A stretch of 64,000 nucleotides of DNA. It comes from Sipunculus nudus. Its lineage: Eukaryota; Annelida; Sipuncula; Golfingiida; Sipunculidae. The notes under the pieces were generated by a model. The model saw nothing but the letters and a program-made list of their open reading frames with translations. It was not told where the DNA came from and searched no databases. Position 1 is the stretch's first letter. Each line of letters opens with the position of its first letter. Shown here piece by piece: positions 48,708-62,200 of the stretch. The position numbers and the translations under genes were made by a program. The stretch covers positions 51,782,714 through 51,846,713 of the forward strand of contig CM049320.1 in assembly GCA_026874595.1 (NCBI GenBank), in the 5' to 3' direction.

Positions 48708-49870
48708 ACCGGGAATGCAAAGGTCCTGAGTAACATGTGCACATATTTCATTTACAACTGCACCAACAGGGTCAACTAGATATTGAAATATACCCTGCAC
48801 ACACATTGTCATTAGTCATTCTGAAGTATCAGAAGATTCAGAGCCCCGCACTTTCCCTGCAGTTTTTATAGAAAGATATGTGCAGTAACACTTGCATACC
48901 CATGCATGTGCGTATACCGCCTTTCAAGGTCCAATTGTGCTATAATGAAAGAAATATATCATATTAAGTTGGAAATTTTGCCTACCTTCATGAGATATCG
49001 CTTGGTAAGATACTGCCTCATCACGATTTAGTATTTCACTGGTCTGGAGACTGTCTTCGTATTGGGACATACATTATATGAACCTTGATGGTTAGGTCTC
49101 AGTGCTTTTAGCTTTTCGTCTCATTCTGCCTGCCTGTTGATTCTTGTATGAAAATCAGCTATTTTGGAGTCAGACAATACCAACATTTGCATTACCAGGA
49201 ACAATACATTATGTGTACATATACATCAGTCAAGGGCCCTACTCGTCACATCTTTTCCTATCAGCAAGGTTCTCGTTAAATATTGACAAGGAAGCTCATG
49301 GTAGGGCCAAATACAAATACAATACATCACATAAAAAGTAACCAGCACAGGGTATACATGACGATTCATGACGAATCAACAAGGATACGTGAACCAAAAA
49401 CTGAATAGGTTATAGGTTTATAAGCCTGTATACGATATTTTTGTTCCTGATCCCGATTTTTAATTACAAGACCATTAATATAAAAGTAACTAAATATTTG
49501 ATTCTCTTGGTGCCAACGTGGAGGCTACAAGTGCAACTAGACCAGCTCAGTTGCCTGGTTCATAATTAATAAAACAGAAGGTCCGGAGTCCTGAAGGGAC
49601 AGAGTCTAATGGTTCAGAGGTTGCCATGCTTATAAGAGGAAGCATCTTATGCATAACATTCAGGTTTGCATGAGGTATGACATGGTTGATTTCTAAACGA
49701 AGAACTAAGGAGTGCATCAATGCAACTTCACACCAAGCTTGCCGTTTCGCTCGGTAAGGTTCGTCTCCAATGTCAACTTCTGCCCAAAGACTAAAATAAC
49801 AGTGAGTATCAGTTTCATTAAAGTGGGAGCAGGGTTGTAGTATATCACATCTACATACTCATATTAAAAT
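48700..49870 (+). repeat. Sulfotransferase spacer repeat, unit 7, leading into sulfotransferase pseudogene 3
   Basis: A more diverged unit: CCCATGCATGTGCGTAT, GTCTTCGTATTGGGACATAC, CATTCTGCCTGCCTGTTGA, CAGGAACAATACATTATGTG and TATCAGTTTCATTAAAG are in the usual order. It ends at CATATTAAAATTTTAAAG, 35 bp before the splice acceptor of the gene, so the spacer is the 5' flank of this sulfotransferase. Confidence 0.7.
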
Positions 49871-49910
49871 TTTAAAGACGTAATTTCTTCGCCTTCGCTT
49901 TCTTGCAGAA

Positions 49911-51054
49911 ATGTCTACTTCAATAGTCTTTAGCAAGAATGAACCCGTCCCGTACAGCTTCGAAGGCAAGGACCACTGGATTGACGGTATACGGTACTGG
50001 ATCAACACGACATCTGCGAGCATTGAGATTTTTCGACACGTCCGTTCATGATGGTGATGTGTTCGTATGTGGTTTTCCGAAATCAGGTATTACCAGGTCT
50101 ACATGTGTTAGAATTTCCGCGTTTCCCCTTTTTTTTTTTTTTATGCAGTGATAATGGTACTCCTTCAACTCTTCAGTGCTTGGAGTTCGTGCAAACGTGA
50201 CTGAAAAGGTTTACAGGCTGTGAAATCTGATTTATAAATTTTTTTATGACACTGAATGGTAAATGTGCAATTTATTCTGCATTAAATGTTTTGATCGTTT
50301 GTAAGAGACTATATATATATAATATATATGCCGATGACAATTTTCAGGAAATGTTTGGATGGTTACCATTCTTCGTGCCGTATTTGCCCAGGAACACCTG
50401 GATATCTTCGAAAAGTCGGAGCGTTTCGAATTCGAACGATTTTTGGAAGGAAACACAGAAAAGGCACTAAAGCTGCCTCGTCCAAACATATATATTATAC
50501 ATAGTTATTATCACATGTTGCCAAGGGAATTCTACTTGAGAAAACCTAAAATCATCTACATAGTTCGGAATCCGAATGATGTAGCAGTGTCATATTACTA
50601 TTTCCATAAGATTGTAGTGGCATTGGGACCTTGGAAGGGAACATAGGATGTATTCTTTGATGCATTTATGAAAGGGGAGGTATTCTTCGGGAATTATTTT
50701 GATCACTTGGTTAGCTTTTTTCCCCACCAAAACGACCCAAATATTTTCTATGTGAGTAATGAAGCCCTAAGAAGAGACCCTTCCCGGTGGATAAGAGATA
50801 TTGCAGAATTCATTGGAAAACCCCTGAATCCAGAGAAATTGGATAAAATCGTAAGGCTAACGGACTTTGATACAATGAAAAAGCATCCGTTCAACCCGAC
50901 TGGATGTACAACCCTGACACCTGGCGGTGAGTTTATGCAATCTGGCAAAGATGGATCCTTGAAACAGCTCTTCACTGAGGGGCAAAACAAACAAATGGAT
51001 GCCATGATAGAAAAGGTGGAAAAGGAGCTGAGTGATCGGTTTGACTATGATTGA
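49911..51054 (+). pseudogene. Cytosolic-type sulfotransferase, pseudogene 3, nearly intact
   Basis: Two exons, 49911-50086 and 50348-51054, with donor GTATTA and acceptor TTTTCAG, would give about 293 codons, the usual SULT length. Exon 1 contains DGDVFVCGFPKSG, and the split glycine codon continues into NVWMVTILR: this is the 5'-phosphosulfate-binding loop PKSGxxW. Exon 2 has KIIYIVRNPNDVAVSYYYFH (the 3'-phosphate-binding arginine and serine), NPEKLDKIVRLTDFDTMKKH, and FMQSGKDGSLKQLFTEGQNK in place of the usual RKGxxGxWK loop, so a PAPS-contacting arginine is replaced. Two lesions are seen: a one-base frame shift in exon 1 after WIN (about 50005-50012) and TAG at 50644-50646, where pseudogene 1 has TGG. 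Members of the family transfer sulfate from PAPS to small alcohols or phenols in the cytosol. Either a young pseudogene or a gene with assembly errors. Confidence 0.8.
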
Positions 51055-51982
51055 CCCGATTCTTTGTTTTGAATGAAATACGATAAGAAAGAATAGAAAA
51101 CTGTTTTCTGAGTCTTTGATAAATGTGGAAACGATCACCTGTAATGATTCCGTATCTAGTTGTTTCATAATAATAATAAATAATCAGTTTAACATTCATC
51201 AATGTGAAAATAATATGTACTTTCATCAAGAAATGAACAAGACTTTCGTATACCTTGTAGCCATCCAAACTTCCTCTGCGTTGTTTAGCATTTCCCTTCA
51301 AACAGGATTTTGATCTATCGTTATGTAAGTCACAAGCAGTGAACTGTTCCGGAAGGAGATCTTTAGGTAACGATCATTTACAGAAGATTTGCCATTTAAA
51401 AGGGCCTTGGAATATATTGCGGAATACAGATAATAACTTTTCTTTACAAGTGATATTTTGTGATAACATAAGTTAACAATATATCGTATCAGGAGTTATG
51501 GCTAATCCCTTTGGTATTATATATGTTACATGAAAGCTGATCTTATTTGTTATATTTGGGAAAAAAATCAATTGTGGATTATGTACATATCTTACGCTAT
51601 ACCGGCTTAAGCTGTCTAGCTTTGCTTTGTTCGGTGAAAGAAACAGTGTTCGTAAGTCTGATCGTCAGTGCAAACCTTATATCAACAAGACACCTGTAGT
51701 GCAGCATGGCAAATTCTGACCCAAGCCCCCACCCCACCCCCTTTCCCGCCAAGCAAGTGGTTTTGTCTTGGACACAAGAACCACTCCCCAGCTATGCGTG
51801 AGTGGAGGCCAAGAAAGAGGATTCATCAGAACAATGCAGTTGAAGAGCAATCCGGGCACAATAAGACAGGAAAGACGCTGCTTGCCATCCACCGTATGTC
51901 AGCCTGTCATATCTAATTCTGCATTTCAGCATGAGGAATCTGTTATGGCCTCTCCGCGTGATATGGCCTCTCCGCGTGATAA
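51055..51982. other. Downstream flank of pseudogene 3
   Basis: The first 370 bp match the flank of pseudogene 2. TTTAAAAGGGCCTTGG at 51395 and the degenerate spacer boxes to about 51660 follow. An 18 bp duplication (ATGGCCTCTCCGCGTGAT twice) lies at 51945-51980. No gene. Confidence 0.6.
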
Positions 51983-52781
51983 GCCTAAATTCGTGCACAT
52001 ATATAATGCGTTTATTATATAAGAGGTCTACACTTCAATGTCAAATGCACAACAAATTATTTATATGAGGTCAATTAAACTATTTTGCTCCGCACTTTCA
52101 TGTATGGTTAAACATATTCTTCCATCTTCATTCATGGCCAGTTTAAGAACGCATGTTTACTAATTGACGGTCTTTATTTTATTTGACAAGTTATTATTAC
52201 ATATAAGTGAGTTTTTGTTTGCTCTTGGTTTAAGCTCTTTCATCCAGTCACATTTCAGATACGAGATCTCACACAGGCGAGCTTGTAAACGCTTTACTCT
52301 CGTGTCCAGTACACTATCCAGCTTTATGGCAAATATTGAATTAGGAACGTCTACAAACGATAAATATTCCGGCACTCAAACAATCAAACACTTTGCACCT
52401 GACGAGAAAACTGAGCTCCCAAAATTCGTGTCAACCTTTTAAACAAAACAAATTTATTATTTGCAATTTCCTTCACCGTCATATATATTTATATGTGGAA
52501 AGAAATTCTCTACCATACACATTGTGAGTGATACGTAACTAACATAAGATCAATGAAATATGGCAAACATTTTTCTAATTAATTAATATATATATATATA
52601 TATATATATAGTCATAGAGAAAAATGACATACAGTAGCTATCCTTATAATTATCCTTATAATTTCCTTGCCTTAAGGGAGAGGTTTTTGCAGTCATCTAC
52701 GTAGTACTTTTGATAACTAAATTAAAGCAAAAAATAAATTAATATTGTAAATATAAGATTCAACTATCAACGCCAACGGTC

Positions 52782-53140
52782 CTATATGAATGCAGTATTG
52801 ACATAGCATAACTCTGCACAAGGAAAACTTTTTCTACATCTGGGGTTTAAATGTGAGTGGAATAAAAGTAGACCAGAGTCCTCTAGCGACTTTGCCAACT
52901 TGAAAGCGTCCTTTAAGCGCTTTGGTGTTTCCCCTTGGCGGAAGTGTAACTCCAAACAGAACTGACGTATTCTGTTGAATTGTTTAGACTGGATCATATT
53001 TGGTATGACTTCATACTCCCATTGTTCGATGTCCATCTTGAAAATGTCGATGATACGCTGAACAAAGAATATAATAATTTGAAAAGATAAACATACCTTT
53101 ATACTTAATTTAAGATAAACTGTATTATGCATCCGAGATG

Positions 53141-53221
<81 letters not shown>

Positions 53222-56200
53222 AGAGAGAGAAAGACAGTTTTGAGTGCCAATTACCTGTTTCCGGAATATATTTAACAAAATATTGCAAGTGATCTTTAAA
53301 TAAACTTCTGATATGGTGTTAGATGCTCAGTTACCCCCATTTACCAAAGTAGACTAACCCCCTATCACCTATTTTACCATTGGGCAGGGGTAAGGGAAGT
53401 TAGTTTGTCTAGGGCGGAAGGTTAGGACTGCCCTCCGTCAGGTATGTCAAACCTAAAGCCTAATTCATCGTATTTTACTTAGTGGTGACGTTGCTAAAGT
53501 ATCTGTTAGATAAAGCAACGGCTGTCCTGTCCCGGAGGAAGAGCATCAGAGGGGATATGCGTGCATCTAAAGACCGTAAGGGCAAGTCAGTGAGTAACTT
53601 AAGTTAAATCTCACATTTACCTCAAGGATGCCAGTATGGTATGTTTCGGCTTAATTATATAAATTATTTCGAATAAAGACAGATCTATCGGCTATTTTCG
53701 TGACTAGTTCAGCGTTGTTTTATTTGACTTTTTAGCGAAGTCCAACAAAGGTACCTACTGTTTCATGATCAAGCATTTTCTTTATAGTTGTGACGGTCTT
53801 CATGTTCCAGCCGTTCTTCTCCACCCTGTCAGCGCCTGCCAACCCTACGTTATGAAACGAAACCAGGTCAGAGTGTTTGTGGTCGTCACAGCCCATGCTT
53901 GGAGAAAAGGATACAAATATTCGGTTTTTAAGTTAATCAGTTGAAGTTAAACAACCATTACTCAGTTTGATTACCACTCTCATGAGCGTTCTACTTTATA
54001 TGTTAATAATGGTTGGCACTCAGACTTAATACAAAAACTATACATTCGCTGTCGCTGAGCGTTCATTTGAAGTGATCCTGAGCGATAATGGGGAATCCTC
54101 TACGCCACATACGAACTTGAAAATTAGGTCAAACATAAATATCAGGTGCAAATCTGTCACCTGTGACTAACATTGAGCCCAAAGGCCAGATTTTTCAGTC
54201 ACTTCTTTTAGTGATTTCGTTTATGAAAATAATTGTATGAAATTTAGTATTGACAAAGCGTCCTGTATTTTAAGTTTCTTGCTTGCGGAATAAAGACCCC
54301 ATTGAAACAATATTAAGAAAACTTAGCGGACAGGTTTAAAATGTGGGAATAGATATAAACACCAATTGAGAATACAGTCTCACCTTGGGTCAAACGAATG
54401 CACCTCACACTGGAAATCTTTGACGACGGCGTCATCAAATGAAAAATCAAATTTGATTCTGTAAAAGTAATTAATATTCTATAATGTAGGTATCATCCTA
54501 AAAAAAATCCAATGACCATAAGGCCAAAAAAAATAACGGTATGGTTCTCAGGCACCGCCCGCATCAATTTTAAACCCCCGCATCAAACATTTTTATTTTG
54601 ACTTTCAATAGAAACTTACCAATTTCGAGCTGCAGCCGCTGGGACATTTCTTTCAAGAAGATAAAATCATACAATTTCCTTTGTAATGTAGTGGTTTTAC
54701 TTGTTAAGCAAAATAAATCTGTTCTTATCATGCTTTTCCAATATCATTTTACATTTTTATCGAAACATGACAAAAAATTAAATATAAAAAATCCGCCCGC
54801 CCGCATTGATATTTGAAAAAAAGTGCCTGAGAACCATACTTTTTTTAATTTTAGCCTGTCATTTATTTTTTAATTGAAACTCAAGAAAGTATATGTCATT
54901 GTAAAACTTAATAGTTCAGTAGCAGTCATACTAATTAGGTGTATCTCCAGATTTCTTGTTTTTTATTGTTTATTTTCTAGGAAGCTTTTCAACGAGATTT
55001 TTAACGAGATTTGTATACCCTTTAAAATAAGCCTATAACTAAAAATTTGAAATGGTAAATAAATGTGACACCTTTTAAAATATCATTTTAACTTTAAGAC
55101 CATGCTTTGTGGATAATATCACCATTTACGTATCATGCCCTAGTAACCATACTGTAGTTAGCCCGTTTCTGTTTTAGTCATCTAATTATGTTTTGTAATA
55201 CTGTGTTAAACGAGACAATACATATAATTAAAATTAATGGTAATAATGAACTAAATTTTACAAAGAACATTATAACCGAACATACCCGAAAGAGTAAACA
55301 AGACAGGAATGTCTGTGAGGAACTATTTCCTGGTCAAGGCAGACCTCCCAGCCACCGTTACCCAGGTGACCTAGCCTTTTAATAACGTCACAGAGAAACG
55401 TTGGTCTGGATAAATAACTGAAAAAAGGGAGTTTTTTTGGGGGGTTATGCTTATATCCAATCAGTTCACAATAATGTTAATATATAAATATTTACTCCCT
55501 TTTTTTCTAGATTTTCATTTTAATTAACACACAGATGCATTCCTGAGAACGCGCTTAGCATGTATTCCTAAGATTTTTACTTGACATAAATGAGTGAAAC
55601 GGTAGACGAATGGGTAACACTTAATAGTAGTAAAAGACTTAAAGCTTACGCACTCTGCTGATAGTTTATAGAAAGTTTATTCACTAAACGTTAAAAGCTA
55701 ATTTTAAATTATTTTTAACATTTTCATGATTCTTGTAAATATACGTATAAAATTATGTGCGGGTAAATTATTTTCACAGATTGACGTTGGCCCGTTTGAT
55801 ATTTCCTTATAGGGGAAAGGTACCACTGATAAAATAATGTTAGTCAAATAATCGATCGCTAGACCTACAGAAAAACTCCGTCCCGTATCTGTCTCTCCCC
55901 CATCTCTTCTCTGACAAGCTGATTCGTGGAATTGAGTGGAAATATTTTCTTTGCTCTTCGTCTTGAGTTCTTGCTAAAGAGTTTCTTTGAGGTGAGACTG
56001 TATATCTCTTCCTGAAATAATTATGAACAATATGTTTGCAAAATTTTATTAAAATGTTTCTCATAAATAGAGTTTTTAAAAATATTCTTTCGCATAAATG
56101 TTAAATATTCCCTTTTACGATGACAATTTTAGGCTCTTTACAGGTTTATTTTTTGCTGATTGTTACAATTCATCCCCAAAAAATCAGGATACAGAGTCAA

Positions 56201-59200
56201 CCATTGTTTTGTGCAGAGTCTACTATCATATCGATACAGTTTCAAGTATCGTGTCGATACAGGAGAAGAAAGAGAGTTCTTTCTGGAAAGAAGCCACAGG
56301 CCTAAAGTTCCTGCAATACAATGCAATTAATAAGTCTTAAATAATAAGTGAAATTGAAAGATGACAACTGTTAACATATTAATTTAAATACAAATTAACA
56401 TTTAGTTTTCAAGTACAACGAAACTGTAAGAGAAAAAGGAATAAATAAAATTAGATACTTTAAGTAAACATAGAACTCACTTTTAATTTGCATACTTTAA
56501 ACCAGTATGCATGAATAATAAATAACCATTGATATGTAATCACATTCGTTTGTATTAGTTAATGTGGTCTAAGACATCACCATACCAACCACAAGAATAA
56601 CATTAATGTCATTGAGAATGTGAGTTTATATTAAGACAGTATATATCAATCATAAATGAAAATACTGGAAAAAAAAATAAATGGTAAAAAAAATTATATA
56701 AGTAAAAATTTATTAAATAAAATGGAAAACATCGAGACAAAAAATATGTATCTGTAAATGTGTTCTCTTTTTGAGACAATAAAAAACATAAGCTGCTTTA
56801 TTAAAAGTTTTACATGAATTATCTATATTTAGTAACTTAAAAAAACTTTTGTTCATTTTGTTATAGCAATCCTTTTGGCAAGGGATTACCTTTTACGTAA
56901 ATCAGCGTTCAGTGAGCATTCTAACAAAAAATGTGGTTCATCTTCTATAATATTATAGCCATATTTAAACAATGTTTACAAATCCTCTCCTCTCTATTCC
57001 TTGCTGGCGACGAACCTCAATGTCCAAATGGTGATTTGTTCATCGTAACTTAGCTTGTGTAGTACTGTAACCCAACACACATTAAATATTTTCTAATGTT
57101 AACATTGACTTAAAAACCCAATATGCATTTAATTTATTACATTTGCATATATCACTTTGTCATTCCTGTAACGCCATATCAGTTAATCTTAGTTTAATGC
57201 AATTAAGAAAAATATTCTGATCTCCAACTGCCTGAGCCATCCAAATGTAACCAGAACCTGTTTAATATTATAAGGAACTAACATAGATACCCATGTTGTT
57301 TTTCCTTTACAATCAAGCTGAAATAACATATTATAATTTTTAAGGTGCCTATTTTCATTCATGGATATTAATTTTACCCAGTATTTTAAACAACATACAG
57401 AATATATCACAAACAAAGGGAGACGCCCGTATTCTTCTAAAGATGCAGCATTTGGTGTATTACTATTTATTTTTAGAACATACTGACAAAATTGGTATTG
57501 AACTCTCTCAATTATCTCCACTCTGTTAAATCCCCAGAGTTCACTTCCATTCAAAAGAATTGCACAGCCATAGTATAAAAAAAGACAGAGTAATTGTTTA
57601 ACTACTATATGTTCACATTTTTAAAATGATTTTTTTTATACTACATATGAATTTTTAAGCTTGAATTGCTTGTTTTTATATGTTTTTGCCCACGATGCTC
57701 TATTAGTAAAAACACTGCTCAGTTACTTATAATAAGTCACGTCATTTAAAATTTTGCCTTTTAGGTACAATTTTTCTATTTTCGAAGAGGCCCACCACGT
57801 CTTAATACCATAATTTTAGGTTTATTTAAATTAACTTTCATACCATTTTCCTTACAAATTTTTTTATCTTGAGATATTTGTCTCTGGAGTTACGCTCATT
57901 TACAAAGCGCTTTACCTATAGGCCTACTACCTATATCGTAAGCGCTGTTTGTTTTGACCTGGTATCCTGAATTTCTACACCAGAGGGGAGCACCGTATTT
58001 TTGTCCAATCAGATGAGACCCTATGCTGGAAGACAGAACAGTTAACCAGCCAAACGAGGAATACACGTAGCCAATGTTGTTCATATTGTTTTGAGTGATA
58101 GCTCATCTCCCCGGGAACCGTCTGAACAGGCCACAGGCTCAGGTAGAATGGTCCCACGCGTGGTTTGCTTAGGGCCTTGGGCACATAGCATGCCCGGCCG
58201 ATGATCTGTAATTCAAACGAAATGTAACAACACATATATTAAAAAGGCTTTCTCTTAAAGACTATTTAATATATTTTCATGATTCTTGTGTTCATATCAT
58301 GAACTTGTGATATTGTATAGTTGTAGGATGTATTCTCTCCTTATATTGGTGGTTATTGAATAAATAAATAAATAATGGATATATAATTACCTCTGCTCCA
58401 TTCCTCTGGGAAGTAGCCAGTATGTAAAACAATATTATGTAAGTTTCTCTCCGTTACTAGTTGCCTATTCAATAACGTCTACTGGAATTATATTTATTTT
58501 ACTATTTACCAATTCCCTGAATAAGTTAAACCACCTTTATGGTTTTATACAGGTAGCTTCTCTGTCTCCTCTGTTTTTTTTTTTTCAAATGTCGCCATAG
58601 TTTACTTGTATTTTTATTAATAAAAACATAAACTTTGGAATTCTCTTCAAGTGTTTCCTTGCACTGTGCACAGATATCTCTAATGTTTGTCTTAAAACTG
58701 TGTATGTCTTCAAATCATCAAAGCTTTCCGACTTACTATATTTAGTGCTTTAATTTTTTATGTTTTGCTATTGCACTGGCTTCGTCCCCTCATTTGGTTA
58801 ACATATCTATATGCATTCTTGTAACTTTTAACTTCCATTGTGGTACATCGTATAATATCAATAAATTGTTTAACAGCTGCATCTGTATCAAATACAAGGT
58901 AATGGTAAAATGATCGCTGGTTCTTTCACACTCAGAATTCTGTAACATGACTGATATTTTTTCCTAGTATCCCATGTTTTTATTTTGTATTTGATACATG
59001 GTTTGGTGGAAATTGCATTTTGTCTGTTGTACATTATAATAAAATTTTAATTTCAAGGTACACATTACTAGAAAATGATCAGAGATATCAAGTGTCGAAA
59101 CTGCAACTAACTCTACAACACTTTAAAGTTCTGTACTTACTAATATATAATCAACTACCCTATGCCCGTATGAGTTATGCATGTGAACATCCCAGGGGCA

Positions 59201-62200
59201 AGTCAGGGGCAGCTCTGCCGTTTAGTATATGTACATTCAATGAACATCACAAATTCTGTCAAGAGAATCCAAAATTATTAATTTTACCATTTTTAGAGTT
59301 TCTGCTTATACTAAAGTATCTGTAGAAAAATTATCCCCAATGCCAGTGTATTCTCATTCATCATTTTTTTTAAATCTGGCAAATAACCAAGTCTGGCATT
59401 TACATCACCTATTATAATAATACGAAGTCTCAGTGATAGGAAATGATTCTGTTATAATATATTCTAATCTTAAAATACCATCACTTTTTACCCCATTTCA
59501 TAATAAACTATCGAGTCTTCTGGGTGAATATATGCACACACCAACAATATGTCTTTAACAAGCTCTAATGAGTTCCCATCATAGTGAGTGCAATAATATC
59601 TGTGTATTTACACACTTGTATGATTTAAAAATTACAGGATCTCCTTATGCACACAAGGATTCCTCCTCTAGATATTTTTCTTCTTGAATTACAAAAACAA
59701 TGAGCCAACAGTAGCACAAGTCTCTACAATTCAAAGAATATCACATTCACCTCATATTTAAATTCCGGTAAATGCTATTTTTTAACCCTCTGGCATTCTA
59801 AGATGTTAAGCATAAAATGTCATTAATATTATGCTCTACTAAGGAGGTCCAATTATCTACATTTCTGATTGGATAAATTTGTGAAGGTGTGCTTACCTGT
59901 CTGGTAGTTCCTGCAAAAAGTGAGTTACAACAAGGTGCAGTTAGATCCAAAGAATTGTCTTGGTGTCCATCGTCTCTGCCATGATGGTCAGTATGTGTGT
60001 GGGGTGCAGTTCAAAAGTGGGTGCTTTATGTCCTTTGAGACCCCGTCACATTAGCACTGCGTGGGCTACACGGGCTTTCCGTGTGCATGAATTTTGTTGC
60101 ACGCAGAACAATTCTGCGGGCAGGCCAAGATTTGGGTCGGTTTCGTGTGGCACTTCCCTGATGGAACCGTGGTACCTGCGTGGGCCTTGCGTGTGCTCCA
60201 TTTGATATGCGGGCCAGGCGCGTGAGAGCTTACAGACAGGTTAGTGTTAGCTACGGGCCAAAAACGGGCACTGCGGGTTACCTGCGTGCCAGCTACGTGA
60301 CACCTGCGTGGGAGTTGCCTGCAAGGCGCAATGGTTGCGTATGCCATTAGCGGGCCTATCAGTGCAGGTCGGGTGGAGAGTTTATCAATTCTCAGCCAGA
60401 TTTCATAGTCGCAGAACGCCAGCAACTTACCCGCACCCAGCCATCAGTTTACCAGCAGGAAGGCAGTAACTGGCCCTCAACATGTTCTTACGTTCCTCGT
60501 ATACCTCGCTCTATGCCCGCAGTAGACGGGCTACGCGCAGGTTGGTATAACCTGCACCGTTCCTTGGCATCAAAGCGCACGTTCTAGCCCGCATCTAACA
60601 CGCTCTGGCGCGAAATTGCCCCAGGTCTACGGCCAACATACTTTCTTTAAGCGGAAAAACTGCCTGTGATTTGCGGCCGCTGCGGGCCTCTGGTGGTGTT
60701 CAAACTCCAGCAGCTTAAGGCCCTGTGATATTAGCACTGCTTGGACCACACGGGCTTGTTGCCCGCATGAGTTTATTGCACGCAGAAAAGATTCTGCGGG
60801 CTGGCCAAGATTTGAGTAAGTTTCGCGTGGAACTTGCCCGTTGGATGTGTTGAATCTGCGTGGACCTTGCGTGTGTTCTCCGTGTGAAATGCGGGCCAGG
60901 CGCGCGAGAGCTAAGAGACAGGTTTGTGTCAGCTCCGGGCCTCATACGGGCACTGCGGGTTATCTGCGTTCCAGCTCAGGGCCACATACGGGGGAGTTGC
61001 CTGCAAGGCGCGAGAGTTGTGCATGCCGGTAGCGGGATTATATATACGGCAGGGGTAGTCGCAGAACGCCAGCAACTTACCCGCAGCAAGCCCTCAGATT
61101 ACCAACAGGAAGTAACTGGCTCTCAACATGCCCTCGCGTTCCTTGTATACCTCGTTCCATGCCTGCAGAAGTGACCAGATACACACGGGTCGGCAGGACC
61201 GACACCGTTCCTTGTCAGCAAAACGCACGCTCCATGCCCGCAACTGACACTTGCTGGCGCGAAATTGCCACAGGTCAACGGCTAACATACTTTCTTTAAG
61301 CGGGTATCTGCCTGTGACTACGGGCCTCCTGTTGGTGTTCTGTGTAGATTTTACAGACAAACACCCGCAGCTAACACGGACCAAGTTTTGAGCATGTGCA
61401 AAACTTGGCTGCGGGCAATCCGGACGTCCGTGCGCACCTTCGGGCATGTCCGGATCAGATCCGGGCGAGATACTGCCAGGTCCGTGCCAACTGCGGGAGT
61501 TGCGGGCAGCAAAAATTGTCACCCGTAAGTTGCATGCAGTGCCAATGTGACACGGCCTTTACCCGGACCAAGTTTTGAGCATGTTCAGTGCATGGCTTCG
61601 GGCAATTCGGGCTTCCCTGCGCATCTGCGGGCAAGTCCGGATAAGATCCGAGCGAGATACTGTCCAACTGCGGGGAGCTGCGGGCAGCAAAACTGTCACC
61701 CGTTAGTTGCACGCAGTGCTTATGAGACAGGGGTTTTACCTGGATCAAGATTTGGCTGGGGGCAATTCGGTCTTCCGTGCCCACATGCGGGCTTCGGCTT
61801 CCCTGGGAATTTCCATTTAAGCCTGTGGGCTCTCTCTACATCTATTTCATCATCTGCCATTTTCATTTCTTCTCTAATAATCTTTTTGACTTTATATACA
61901 CAATCAGTCCATGTTTTACCTCTTTCAACATCGTTTATGCCATGGAATTTTAAAATTATTCTTTTTTGAATGTTCCACTAATTTATCCAGTTTGGCATTA
62001 ATTTTTTTTATTCTCACTTTTCAACTCTGCCATCTCTTCCTGTAAAATAGTTATCTTTTCAGTTAATTTGTTCAGTATACCTGGTTAGGACAACTCATTA
62101 CATCCTATGGTATGCTTAACGGCGGAGCTATGACTTGGTTCATTTGCTTTATTTTTTTCAGATGGCTTGGCTTTTGGGTCCAGATCCTATCCTTCATTAC

